From assembly GCA_027052175.1 (NCBI GenBank), contig JALUFE010000034.1, positions 1-50,309 on the forward strand: a DNA stretch of 50,309 nt. Reading direction: 5' to 3'. Position numbers and translations under genes: made by a program. The DNA comes from Helicobacteraceae bacterium. GTDB taxonomy: Bacteria; Campylobacterota; Campylobacteria; Campylobacterales; Sulfurimonadaceae. Under the pieces are notes generated by a model that did not search any database, had not been told where the DNA came from, and was given only the letters and a program-made list of their open reading frames with translations. This document shows, one piece after another, positions 18,397 through 26,428 of the stretch (position 1 is its first letter; each line of letters begins with the position of its first letter).

Positions 18397-19089
18397 TTAC
18401 TTTACGAGTTTGTAGCCGACTCCGCGAACAGACTCGATAAGCGCTTTGTTGCCAAGTTTGTTACGAATACGTCCAACCATCACGTCGATCGATTTGTTGG
18501 AACTGTCCTCGTTGATGGCGTTGACATTATGGATGAGATCCTCTCTTGAGACAACAAGCCCCTGTTTTTGGATCATATAAGAAAGAATGCCGAATTCCGC
18601 ATTGGTCAGATCGATTACACGGCCTTTATAGGTGATTGTCATCGTCTCTTTATCGCATTTGAAATCGCTTTTGTTTTCATTTTTGTTTTTCGCTTTTTGC
18701 TCGTAGCGACGAAGAACCGACTGAATGCGCGCTTCAAGTTCTCGCGGATCGTAAGGTTTGGGCAGATAATCATCCGCTCCCAGTTCAAGCGCTTTGACTT
18801 TGTCGGTCACATCGCTTCTTGCCGAAGAGATGATGATAGGAATATCCTGCCGCTCCCGAATGGACTCACACACCTCAAGCCCATCCATCCCCGGCAGCGT
18901 AAGATCGAGTATCACCAGATCAAACGGCTCAAGATTGAGGATGCTGACCGCTTTGAAAGGATCATCTTCAACCTTGATGTCGAAATCGAACTGTTCAAGA
19001 TACTCCGTCAAAATCTCCGCTAACTCCAGATCATCTTCGATCATCAAAATTTTCTTCTTTTCTTCTGTCTTCTCTTTTTTCTCCGCCAT
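18397..19089 (-). CDS. OmpR-family response regulator
   Basis: A 230-residue regulator. The receiver (about 12-125) has the acidic pair IEDD, phospho-Asp in VILDLTLPGMDG, Ser in ISSARSD and Lys in LPKPYDP. The winged-helix DNA-binding domain (about 140-228) has LTNAEFGILSYM and the recognition helix SNKSIDVMVGRIRNKLG. A Lys/Glu-rich N-terminal extension of a dozen residues (AEKKEKTEEKKK) precedes the receiver. It lies directly upstream of its histidine kinase. Similarity is closest to the HP0166/CprR type. Target genes cannot be read from this window. Confidence 0.93.
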   Translation of the reverse strand: MAEKKEKTEEKKKILMIEDDLELAEILTEYLEQFDFDIKVEDDPFKAVSILNLEPFDLVILDLTLPGMDGLEVCESIRERQDIPIIISSARSDVTDKVKALELGADDYLPKPYDPRELEARIQSVLRRYEQKAKNKNENKSDFKCDKETMTITYKGRVIDLTNAEFGILSYMIQKQGLVVSREDLIHNVNAINEDSSNKSIDVMVGRIRNKLGNKALIESVRGVGYKLVK

Positions 19090-19152
19090 AACATCACCTT
19101 ATAACAAAATATTCTTCAAATTATAACGAAAAGTTACATAATCAACGGCAAA

Positions 19153-21291
19153 TCAGCCTCCCAAAACAGCTAAAGAAACTCTGTAAGCTATAAACGCTAA
19201 GACATATGCCGTAATCGAAGTAAAGGCGAAAAGATAAAAGAAATACTTGATATGTCCCGCCTCTTTGGTAAAGACGACCGAAGCTGCCAGACACGGCAGA
19301 TAGATCATAATGACGACGATAAACGCGATGGCCGAAGGGAGTGGAATCTCCTGACGGATTCTGTCTTTTAGGCTTGTCGTATCATCCAGCTCGTCACCCA
19401 ACGAGTAGAGTACACCAAGAGTGGAAACAACGACCTCCTTGGCGGCAAGTCCGGCCTGAAGAGCCACATTCATCTTCCAATCAAGCCCAAGCGGTTTTAC
19501 TATTGGTTCGCTCAGTTTGCCGATACGACCGAGATAACTGTTTGCAAGCATCTCCTCGGTAAGCTCGTTTTGCAGTTTTTGTTTCTGCTCTTGTGAGGTA
19601 GCATGCTCCATCTTGGCGGCATACGCTTCTTCTATTTGACGGTCATGCGGATAGTTGCTCAAAAACCAGATTAACACCGTTGCGCCGGCAATAAACGTTC
19701 CCGCTTTTTTAAGATACATCCAAGTCTGGGTATAGACATTGTGCCAGACGAGTTTGAAACTAGGCAGGCGGTACTTGGGCATTTCCATGACAAACGGCTC
19801 ATCTATCCCTCTAAATGCCGTCATCTTTAACACTTTTGCAGCTATCAGTCCAAGAAACGCACCGGAAATATAAATGATAAAAAGTACCGTTCCGCTCATG
19901 TCTGCAGGAAAAAAAGCACCTGCAAAAAGCACATACACCGGAAGTCTTGCCCCGCAACTCATAAACCCTATGATAAAAAGGGTCAGAAGTCTGTCACGAT
20001 CGTTTTTGAGAATACGTGTACTCATATACGCGGGAATGGAGCAACCAAATCCCGTCACAAGGGGAATGAAACTCTGTCCGTGCAGACCGAACTTGTGGAA
20101 AAGCCCATCGAGCAAAAAAGCCACCCGACTCATATAGCCTGTCGTCTCAAGCAGTGTAATACCGATAAAAAGAATGATAATGTTGGGCGTAAAGAGCACA
20201 ACCGCCCCAACCCCTCCGATAAGACCATCCACAATAAGACTGCGCATATCGTCATTTCCGATCGTACTGCCGACTACATCACCCATCCAGCCGAAAAATG
20301 CGTCTATATAGTCCATCGGGACGGCGCCAAGCTCGAATGTCAGCTGAAACAGTGCCCACATAAAGAACAAAAAGATAGGAATCCCCAAAACAGGATGAAT
20401 CAAAATGCTGTCTATCTTCTCCGTCAGTGTCTGCTCTCTTTGCGGTTTTGTCGTCTTCACCGTCTCGGTAAGTATTCCGCGGATAAAACTTGCATACTCC
20501 TCCGCAAACGCTTCTTTGACATCATCGGTGTCATGGTGTAGCTCTATATGTCGTGTAGCTTCAAGAACTACCGGCTGCAGCTCTATCCAGATAGGCTTTT
20601 TGCGTATCATATTGTAGACGATCTCATTCTCTTTAAGCAGATTGATCGCCAAATCTCTTGGAGAGTAACCAAGCTCGCAGTGGTGGTTTTTCAAAAAAGA
20701 GACGATCTTCTCTATCTCCTCCTCGACCGCTTCACTAAAAACCAGTTTGGGTTCTTTGCGCTCCTCTTTGTGGATTTTGACGACGGTATCGAGAAGTTCG
20801 TCTATCCCCTCTTTCGTCGCTGCGGATGTTTTGATGCAGGGCACTCCAAGAAGTTCACTCATATACTCTGCATCAATCTCGATCCCCTCTTTTTTAGCTT
20901 CATCACTCATATTGAGGGCGATGACGATCTTCCTGCCCATAGTAAGGAGCTCAGCGGTAAGCTGAAGATTTTTTTCCAGATTCGTAGAGTCTACGACATT
21001 GATGATGACATCATACTGCTCTTGTGTCAGAAACTTATGTGTAACACGCTCTTCAATCGTATAGTCGGTAAAGGCATATGTTCCAGGCAGATCGACAACC
21101 GTGAAGTGATACCCTTCAAAATCAAAAAGTACCTCCGTCTTCTCTACCGTCACGCCAGAAAAATTTCCGACATGCAGATGAGCGTTGGAGATAGAGTTGA
21201 TCAACATACTCTTACCTACGTTCGGCTGCCCGACAAGAGCGACGGTTATATGGTTGGCCGTTACGGGACAAACTTTGGATTCATTGTTCAT
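19153..21291 (-). CDS. feoB: Ferrous iron transporter FeoB
   Basis: A 712-residue inner-membrane protein. The N-terminal G domain has GQPNVGKS (G1), DLPGTYAF (G3) and NMSD (G4), followed by a helical linker and a membrane part with two Gate repeats (FTPNIIILFIGITLLE and the matching second half). It imports Fe2+ using the G domain as a switch. Length is normal. The start overlaps feoA by 4 bp. The unit is preceded by a porin gene and a Fur box, which fits iron-starvation control. Confidence 0.97.
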   Translation of the reverse strand: MNNESKVCPVTANHITVALVGQPNVGKSMLINSISNAHLHVGNFSGVTVEKTEVLFDFEGYHFTVVDLPGTYAFTDYTIEERVTHKFLTQEQYDVIINVVDSTNLEKNLQLTAELLTMGRKIVIALNMSDEAKKEGIEIDAEYMSELLGVPCIKTSAATKEGIDELLDTVVKIHKEERKEPKLVFSEAVEEEIEKIVSFLKNHHCELGYSPRDLAINLLKENEIVYNMIRKKPIWIELQPVVLEATRHIELHHDTDDVKEAFAEEYASFIRGILTETVKTTKPQREQTLTEKIDSILIHPVLGIPIFLFFMWALFQLTFELGAVPMDYIDAFFGWMGDVVGSTIGNDDMRSLIVDGLIGGVGAVVLFTPNIIILFIGITLLETTGYMSRVAFLLDGLFHKFGLHGQSFIPLVTGFGCSIPAYMSTRILKNDRDRLLTLFIIGFMSCGARLPVYVLFAGAFFPADMSGTVLFIIYISGAFLGLIAAKVLKMTAFRGIDEPFVMEMPKYRLPSFKLVWHNVYTQTWMYLKKAGTFIAGATVLIWFLSNYPHDRQIEEAYAAKMEHATSQEQKQKLQNELTEEMLANSYLGRIGKLSEPIVKPLGLDWKMNVALQAGLAAKEVVVSTLGVLYSLGDELDDTTSLKDRIRQEIPLPSAIAFIVVIMIYLPCLAASVVFTKEAGHIKYFFYLFAFTSITAYVLAFIAYRVSLAVLGG

Positions 21292-21509
21292 CTGGCCACC
21301 TCGATTGTCGCAGCTTCGGCTTTACGAAGTGCTATCGTCATTTTTCCCACACGAACCTCCACCGTACTCTTTGCCGGAGCGGTTGCAAGCAGTTCTATCG
21401 CCGCTCCCTTGATAATACCAAAAGAGATAAGTCTGCGTTTGAGATCAGGCGAAGCGTGTATCTTTTTTATCGTTGCACTTTCACCTACTTTAAGATCCAA
21501 AAGGTTCAT
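21288..21509 (-). CDS. feoA: FeoA, SH3-like partner of FeoB
   Basis: A 73-residue SH3-fold protein: LLDLKVGESATIKKIHAS, RRLISFGIIKGAAIELLATAP and RVGKMTIALRKAEAATIEV form the small barrel typical of FeoA, which assists FeoB at the membrane. The stop overlaps the feoB start by 4 bp, and the gene follows the porin by 10 bp. Confidence 0.93.
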   Translation of the reverse strand: MNLLDLKVGESATIKKIHASPDLKRRLISFGIIKGAAIELLATAPAKSTVEVRVGKMTIALRKAEAATIEVAR

Positions 21510-21519
21510 TCAACCCCTC

Positions 21520-22803
21520 CTAAAAATTATAGTCTATTCGAATAACAACCCGGTTGAAGCGGTTGTCACTGTTTTTCATCCTAAAGTTTGCACCGATGGC
21601 CTGAGCCTGCCATTTTTCATCGAGATTGAAAGTATATATCAAATCATGCTCTTTTATGAAGTTGTCTCTGCAGTGCATATAGCCGTAGGCATATTCAAAG
21701 GAACTGTACCACTCCTTTTTGTCATATCCTGCTGAGAAACGATACATATCGATATCCTCTCCCGGTGCCGATTCGCTCGCATAGGCGATTGTCGCTTCAT
21801 CGAGACTGGTGAAGTATGGCCCTCCGCCAAAACCGTCCGTTATGGAGTTGCCTGCATCCACTTGTGCGAAGTTTGCGGCCGCCCCCATAAAAAAGTCGTT
21901 GTAATGCCCCATCAGCATCGCACCGTACACCTCTCCATCGATATGCGAAGCATCCCTCTGCATAATATCTGCTGCCTGCAGACCATAATCGATATGTATG
22001 AATGCAGTTGCATCGTATGCACCGTTTATCTCACCATAGAGAATATCCGCCATTTTATCGATATGATGATACCATAGACTCGCTTCACTATCCTCATTAT
22101 ATTTATAGAGAATGGAAGCACCGATCATCCCACTGCCACCCTCTACAAGCTTTTTAAATTCGCTTTGAGAAACATTCGCATCCGATGAATCAAATCCAGC
22201 CCATCGCTGCAGGAAAAAAAACTGTGAAGACCACTCTTTTGTATAATGCAGATGCAACCAGCCACCTTCAAAAGTATTTTGACTCATTCTCAAATCATCC
22301 TTGTTGGCATACGGCATATCGATACCAAAACGCCCGATCTTTGCCTGAAAAAAAGTCGAAGCATACTCCATCTCCGCTTCGGCAAGATAAGCATAGGAAT
22401 CTCCATACTCCGTATAAAAATCGTTGGAACGTTTATCGGTATCGTACAAGAAAGGAAGATCTTGTGACACATAGGTCGCTGCGTTGAGGCGGAAACCTTT
22501 ATATACGGCTGTTTGTATACCAAGAATCCCTCCAACCGCGGCAGCGAAGCTGTTTTGAGTTCTGGTTGTCTGTTCCTTGAATCTTCCTCCAAAATAACCC
22601 AACCGAATCTTTCCATAGGCATCGGCATATGCAAAAACTTGCTCCCAGCTCTCGGATTTTTTCGATACTCTTTCATCCACTTGATAGCGGTCCGTCATCT
22701 TTTCCTGTATCAAGCCGATCGAGTGCTTGCGCTCCGCATGCATCTGCTTGGATTGATCTTTTTGCAGAGTGTCATTCATAGCGACTAAAAGTGTATCTAT
22801 CAT
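21520..22803 (-). CDS. Fur-controlled porin-like beta-barrel, no visible signal peptide
   Basis: A 427-residue protein whose body looks like an OprD-type or Campylobacterota porin: repeating strands with aromatic girdles (SWEQVFAYADAYGKIRLGYFGG...) and a C-terminal RVVIRIDYNF ending in Phe. The first 35 residues (MIDTLLVAMNDTLQKDQSKQM...) are polar and do not form a signal peptide. An in-frame TGA five codons upstream (in AAGGAATGAGAG) prevents extension. A good Shine-Dalgarno-like AGAGGAG sits about 40 nt further upstream with no start after it. The 5' end may therefore have been lost or rearranged. It is the first gene of the feo operon, behind a Fur box, so an iron-uptake role at the outer membrane is inferred. 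Confidence 0.75.
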   Translation of the reverse strand: MIDTLLVAMNDTLQKDQSKQMHAERKHSIGLIQEKMTDRYQVDERVSKKSESWEQVFAYADAYGKIRLGYFGGRFKEQTTRTQNSFAAAVGGILGIQTAVYKGFRLNAATYVSQDLPFLYDTDKRSNDFYTEYGDSYAYLAEAEMEYASTFFQAKIGRFGIDMPYANKDDLRMSQNTFEGGWLHLHYTKEWSSQFFFLQRWAGFDSSDANVSQSEFKKLVEGGSGMIGASILYKYNEDSEASLWYHHIDKMADILYGEINGAYDATAFIHIDYGLQAADIMQRDASHIDGEVYGAMLMGHYNDFFMGAAANFAQVDAGNSITDGFGGGPYFTSLDEATIAYASESAPGEDIDMYRFSAGYDKKEWYSSFEYAYGYMHCRDNFIKEHDLIYTFNLDEKWQAQAIGANFRMKNSDNRFNRVVIRIDYNF

Positions 22804-22870
22804 TTTCTCTCATTCCTTGATTTTATCAGATCGAAATAGTACTCCTCTTTTACTTAGATTGAACTTAATA

Positions 22871-22887
22871 ATGATAACAGTTATCAT
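22871..22887 (-). promoter_or_regulatory. Fur box before the porin-feoA-feoB operon
   Basis: ATGATAAC-A-GTTATCAT is a perfect 8-1-8 palindrome that matches the Fur operator well. It lies directly downstream of the -10 of the predicted promoter (22888-22916), covering the transcription start, where bound Fur-Fe2+ would block transcription. Confidence 0.85.
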
Positions 22888-22916
22888 ATTATTTGCTGTC
22901 CGCATTAATCTTTCAA
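22888..22916 (-). promoter_or_regulatory. Predicted promoter of the porin-feoAB operon
   Basis: On the minus strand TTGAAA (complement of 22911-22916) and AATAAT (complement of 22888-22893) are spaced by 17 nt. The start would fall near 22881, inside the Fur box, leaving a leader of about 78 nt. Confidence 0.65.
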
Positions 22917-22942
22917 AATATCTTTCCAGAACAATATTATTT

Positions 22943-22970
22943 TTGGAAAGGTACTCTGATACGATATAAT
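22943..22970 (+). promoter_or_regulatory. Predicted promoter of the CDP-alcohol phosphotransferase gene
   Basis: TTGGAA (22943-22948) and a perfect TATAAT (22965-22970) with a 16 nt spacer. Transcription would begin near 22977, at the left edge of the miniature palindromic element. Confidence 0.65.
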
Positions 22971-22979
22971 TCCATTAAA

Positions 22980-23037
22980 AACCGACCTTGCGCACCCTGT
23001 CATACAGGTTAGAAGTGAGTGATGCATAAGGTCAGTT
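22980..23037. repeat. 58 bp miniature of the palindromic element
   Basis: The ends are AACCGACCTTGCGCAC (from 22980) and the complement of AACTGACCTTATGCATC (23021-23037), matching the outer arm of copies A-C. Only a short hairpin CCTGT-CAT-ACAGG (22996-23008) and a few bases lie between them, so the two inner stem-loops are missing. It fills the 5' leader of the next gene, leaving 16 nt before the ATG at 23054, much like copies A and B. Confidence 0.7.
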
Positions 23038-23053
23038 CAAAAGGCATCGAAGA

Positions 23054-23611
23054 ATGAAAAGCTTTCTGTACGACTCCCGTTCCCATTTCAATCTCGCCAA
23101 TCTTTTTACGATGGTCAATATTTCCGCAGGTCTGCTTGCGACCTATTTTATTACACAAAACAACTTCACAGCCGCCATCATCCTTGCTTGGATAGGCGGA
23201 GCTTTCGATATCTTTGACGGCAAAATCGCTCGAAAATATGCTCTCTCCAACGAGTTCGGCATACAGCTTGACAGCTTTGCGGATTTCCTCAGTTTCGTTC
23301 TGGTACCCGTCTTTTTGATATTTCAGGCTGTTTATACTCATATGCATGACTTGGGACTTATTGCAGCGGCGATAGTCAGCATCTACTATGTCATCAGCGG
23401 TCTTAGACGCCTGATACAGTTCAACATCAACGCCGACGCAGGAAGTGTCGAAAAGTTTTTTGTCGGTGTTCCGACCCCGCTTGGAGCGATACTCCTCTGG
23501 CTTGTATATCTTGGCAATGCATACTCGATTATACCACCCTATGGGGTAATGCTGGCAATGGCACTTATAGGGTGGAGTCTCAATTCCAAACTAAAAGTTC
23601 CGCATCCATAA
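23054..23611 (+). CDS. pssA: CDP-alcohol phosphatidyltransferase, probably phosphatidylserine synthase
   Basis: A 185-residue membrane protein with about six hydrophobic segments. The CDP-alcohol phosphotransferase signature D-x2-D-G-x2-A-R-x8-G-x3-D-x3-D is complete: DIFDGKIARKY, then FGIQLDSFADF, near residues 53-79. The sequence around it (NLFTMVNISAGLLATYF, GVPTPLGAIL) fits CDP-diacylglycerol-serine O-phosphatidyltransferase better than the phosphatidylglycerophosphate synthases. This would supply phosphatidylserine for phosphatidylethanolamine. AAGG lies 9 nt before the ATG. The 5' leader consists almost entirely of the miniature repeat. Confidence 0.85.
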   Translation: MKSFLYDSRSHFNLANLFTMVNISAGLLATYFITQNNFTAAIILAWIGGAFDIFDGKIARKYALSNEFGIQLDSFADFLSFVLVPVFLIFQAVYTHMHDLGLIAAAIVSIYYVISGLRRLIQFNINADAGSVEKFFVGVPTPLGAILLWLVYLGNAYSIIPPYGVMLAMALIGWSLNSKLKVPHP

Positions 23612-23621
23612 AATTTTATGA

Positions 23622-23627
23622 TATAAT
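23622..23627 (+). promoter_or_regulatory. -10 element for the 23656 gene
   Basis: TATAAT at 23622-23627 lies 28 nt before the ATG, with AAGGTG (23645-23650) as the ribosome site. No good -35 is visible. Confidence 0.5.
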
Positions 23628-23655
23628 AGCATTATAGATTTTATAAGGTGCAATT

Positions 23656-24051
23656 ATGAAAAGAAAGATATCCTATTTCACCGATTCTCTGCTGTGCAAC
23701 AGCATAAAAAAAGCATTTGCAAAAGGGGAAGAGAAATTCGGCCTCAATCAACAAAAAGATAAACTCATAGAGGAACTGAAACGATTTGAAGAAGATCCGC
23801 TCCGGTGCGCCATTTTAGACCATGGATCATCGTTTGAAAAAACCGTGAAGTTACAAATGAAATTGTATGTCGGTTTTCTTTTTGTCTTTTTGCCGTTTGT
23901 AACGCTGCTATATATTTCCTATCTGCTGCAGATGAGCTACAGCTACGCTTTTATAGCGACATTTATTCTTGCCATACTCGTCTCACAGAGGGTTGAATAT
24001 CTGACGCAGCGTTATATCGGTCTTCGAAAACTCGAATTTTCCCGACATTAA
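23656..24051 (+). CDS. Membrane protein of unknown function
   Basis: A 131-residue protein. The basic N-terminal half is cytoplasmic in character (LIEELKRFEEDPLRCAIL). Two adjacent transmembrane segments follow (about 73-91 and 97-112: YVGFLFVFLPFVTLLYIS and YAFIATFILAILVS), then a short basic tail (QRYIGLRKLEFSRH). It has its own -10 and a good AAGG ribosome site. A GACAAG-AAG-CTTGTC hairpin (24065-24079) followed by TTCTT may end its transcript, but the U-run is poor. No domain is recognised. Confidence 0.7.
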   Translation: MKRKISYFTDSLLCNSIKKAFAKGEEKFGLNQQKDKLIEELKRFEEDPLRCAILDHGSSFEKTVKLQMKLYVGFLFVFLPFVTLLYISYLLQMSYSYAFIATFILAILVSQRVEYLTQRYIGLRKLEFSRH

Positions 24052-24170
24052 AAAGAAGCTTTTTGACAAGAAGCTTGTCTTCTTCGAGAGATTTGGCTAT
24101 ACTTCGCCCATAAATTTTATAACGAGTGTTTTTTACTCAAGTCGTGTGTTGGTTGATAAGCTATATATTA

Positions 24171-24198
24171 CTTTGCGGGTGAGAGACACTCACAAAGG
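24171..24198 (+). promoter_or_regulatory. Hairpin covering the helicase Shine-Dalgarno
   Basis: CTTT (24171-24174) pairs with AAAG (24094+100, i.e. 24194-24197) and GTGAG (24179-24183) pairs with CTCAC (24189-24193) around an AGACA loop. Four bases bulge on the 5' side. The AAAGG Shine-Dalgarno (24194-24198), 6 nt before the ATG at 24205, is therefore inside the lower stem. Confidence 0.55.
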
Positions 24199-24204
24199 CA
24201 ATAG

Positions 24205-25665
24205 ATGCAAAAAAATGCACAGACACAAACCTTTCAAGACCTTGGTCTGAAGAAGTCGATACTAAACAGTATCAAAAAAGCCGGTTTTACCGTTCCAAGC
24301 CCCATTCAAGCAGAAGCTATTCCCCATATACTGCAAGGAAAAGATCTCGTAGGTCAAGCCCATACAGGTACAGGCAAAACAGCCGCTTTTTCACTGCCCG
24401 CTCTGAACAACATGACTCTCAAAGAGGGTGTGGAGCTCCTCGTCATTACTCCTACTCGTGAACTTGCCACACAGGTAAGTGACGAAATCTACAAATACGG
24501 CCGCGACATCGGTGTCAAAACAGTTACGATATATGGTGGCAGCTCCTACAGAAGACAGCTTGATCTCGTCGAACGGGGTGCACATGTCGTTGTCGCCACG
24601 CCGGGACGACTGCTGGATATACTCAAAAAAAATATGTTCAAAGAGTTCGCACCGAAAATGGTCGTACTCGATGAAGCGGATGAAATGCTTGATATGGGTT
24701 TTTTGGATGATATCAACGAAATTTTCACCTATCTGCCAAGTGAGAGACAAACACTGCTTTTCAGTGCGACGATGCCAAAACCAATAAAAACACTGGCTGA
24801 GCGTATTTTACATGAGCCGGTCTTTGTCAGCATCACAAAGGGAGAAACAACCAACGCCGACATCGAACAGCTCTACTATGTCATCGATGAGAGTGAACGC
24901 GATGCAGCCATTATTCGCTTGATGGACAGCGAAAAACCAAACAAGTCGGTTGTTTTCTGTCGTACCAAAAGCGAAGTCGATCGCCTGGCAACCGTTCTCA
25001 CTTCAAGCGGCTACATCGCCAACGGTCTTCATGGTGATATGGAACAACGACAAAGAGAAGCGGTTATAAGGAGCTTCAAAAATGGCGAAATAGATGTCCT
25101 CGTCGCCACCGATGTCGCAGCACGCGGCATCCACGTAAACGGCATCACGCATGTCTTCAACTACCACATCCCTTTCGATCCAGAGAGTTATGTCCACCGT
25201 ATCGGCCGTACAGGGCGTGCCGGAACAAAAGGCAAGGCGATCACACTGCTTACTCCGCTGGAATTCAAAGAACTCAAGCGCATCAAACAAAAAGTGGGAA
25301 CGAGTATCGATCTCGCTTTCGTTCCCAGTAAAAAAGATCTCAAAGAGCAGAACAAAGAAACAGTGGTCCGGCAAATCCTCGATCAGCATATCTTTGAAGA
25401 AACGCCGGCAATTCTCGACATGCTGAAAGAGGAAATCGACGAAGAGACGATCATCTTCAAGCTTATCTCCTTGGTACTTGACAAAAACAGCGTCCAAGGA
25501 CCTAACAACATAGGCATCCCTCAGGAGAAACTTGCCTATATTCTTGAAAAAATGGAAAAACGACATGCCAGTAGCGGCAAAAATCGCGGCAACTACCGCG
25601 GAGGCAATAGAAATCGTAGTGCCGGCCATCGCGGCGGCAGAAACAGAAATCGCAGCAGACACTAA
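24205..25665 (+). CDS. DEAD-box ATP-dependent RNA helicase (DeaD/CsdA type)
   Basis: A 486-residue helicase. Visible motifs in order: the Q motif (FQDLGLKKSILNSI...PSPIQAEAIP), Walker A AHTGTGKT, PTRELA, TPGRLL, VLDEADEML (DEAD), LFSATMPK (SAT), VVFCRTKSEVD, ATDVAARGIHV and HRIGRTGRAG. The C-terminal tail is rich in Arg/Gly/Asn (NRGNYRGGNRNRS...), typical of RNA-binding tails in DeaD, CsdA or RhlE. It probably remodels RNA during ribosome assembly and mRNA decay, especially in the cold. The ribosome site lies in a hairpin, suggesting translational control. It stands alone between a membrane protein gene and a HIT gene. Confidence 0.95.
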   Translation: MQKNAQTQTFQDLGLKKSILNSIKKAGFTVPSPIQAEAIPHILQGKDLVGQAHTGTGKTAAFSLPALNNMTLKEGVELLVITPTRELATQVSDEIYKYGRDIGVKTVTIYGGSSYRRQLDLVERGAHVVVATPGRLLDILKKNMFKEFAPKMVVLDEADEMLDMGFLDDINEIFTYLPSERQTLLFSATMPKPIKTLAERILHEPVFVSITKGETTNADIEQLYYVIDESERDAAIIRLMDSEKPNKSVVFCRTKSEVDRLATVLTSSGYIANGLHGDMEQRQREAVIRSFKNGEIDVLVATDVAARGIHVNGITHVFNYHIPFDPESYVHRIGRTGRAGTKGKAITLLTPLEFKELKRIKQKVGTSIDLAFVPSKKDLKEQNKETVVRQILDQHIFEETPAILDMLKEEIDEETIIFKLISLVLDKNSVQGPNNIGIPQEKLAYILEKMEKRHASSGKNRGNYRGGNRNRSAGHRGGRNRNRSRH

Positions 25666-25707
25666 ACAAAGTGTGCTATAATCCTTTCAAAAAAGGGTTG
25701 TAGCATT

Positions 25708-26079
25708 ATGATACTCTTCCAAAATGAACACTTCTACATTGAAACAGAACCCCACACTCTCCCATGGCTTAAAATCTTCACTCAAAAACCATACAGAGAA
25801 CTGACCGATATACCACCAAAACTCCGTAATCAAATGTGGGAACTATATTATGGCGTCGAAGAAGAAATGCGAAACTATTTCCAACCTGACAAAATCAATA
25901 TGGCAAGTTTTGCCAATATCCTCCCACGGGTACACATCCATGTTATCGCACGCTTCAAAGATGATGCTTACTTTCCAAATCCCGTCTGGGGAGAAAAATT
26001 GCGTGAAGAAAAACAGATTTCAAAAGATTTTAATCTCTTTTATGAAAAAATAGCCGAAAAATTCAAGGACATACAATGA
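25708..26079 (+). CDS. HIT-family protein
   Basis: A 123-residue histidine-triad protein. The motif reads PRVHIHVIARFKDD: the central and last His are kept while the first is Arg. This is the pattern of the bacterial HIT subgroup that ends in a PxPVWG segment, here FPNPVWGEK. These are nucleotide hydrolases or transferases of poorly known substrate. A -10 (TATAAT, about 25677-25682) and AAGGG precede it. Its stop overlaps the start of the next gene (ATGA). Confidence 0.85.
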   Translation: MILFQNEHFYIETEPHTLPWLKIFTQKPYRELTDIPPKLRNQMWELYYGVEEEMRNYFQPDKINMASFANILPRVHIHVIARFKDDAYFPNPVWGEKLREEKQISKDFNLFYEKIAEKFKDIQ

Positions 26080-26420
26080 AATTAAAAAAAACTTTCATCG
26101 CGCTGCTGGCTGCGACATCACTGTTTGGTGAGTGCAGAGTAATCTCCTCTCCGGCACAGAACCTGGGATTGATAGCGGGAGTGGACGGATATGCAATGAC
26201 CATATCGAGATTTTATTACGACAAAGATGGGAAAATGCAGCTCAAGGGGTATCAGGATGCTTATATCGAGTTTTTCAAAAACGCCTCGAAATATATTCAG
26301 ACAAGCTGCAACAAATACAATATCAAAAATATCTACAACTTTAAAATCGAATCAAATGTTGACAAAGACAATTTTTATTTTAGTGCTCTCTTCGATTTTG
26401 AGTATGCTTCAAAAAAATAA
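26076..26420 (+). CDS. Small exported protein of unknown function
   Basis: A 114-residue protein with a signal peptide (MKLKKTFIALLAATSLFG, then ECRV). The C of GECRV is close to the cleavage site but the preceding residues do not form a good lipobox, so it is more likely a soluble periplasmic protein. Two cysteines remain in the mature part (ECRV and TSCNKY) and could form a disulfide. It is rich in Tyr/Phe/Asn with alternating strand-like segments. Translationally coupled to the HIT gene by a 4 bp overlap. No domain recognised. Confidence 0.75.
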   Translation: MKLKKTFIALLAATSLFGECRVISSPAQNLGLIAGVDGYAMTISRFYYDKDGKMQLKGYQDAYIEFFKNASKYIQTSCNKYNIKNIYNFKIESNVDKDNFYFSALFDFEYASKK

Positions 26421-26428
26421 AGTACCTT

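Noticed and set aside
20548-21735. 395-codon open frame opposite feoB and feoA
   Set aside because: It spans parts of three well supported leftward genes and has no domain, start signal or terminator of its own.
24065-24079. GACAAG-AAG-CTTGTC hairpin as a terminator of the 23656 gene
   Set aside because: The six-pair stem is followed by TTCTTCG, too poor a T-run to call a terminator. It is mentioned only in the gene entry.
25708-26079. HIT protein with Arg in place of the first triad His as an inactive variant
   Set aside because: The change is normal for the HIT subgroup ending in PxPVWG, and the central catalytic His is present.
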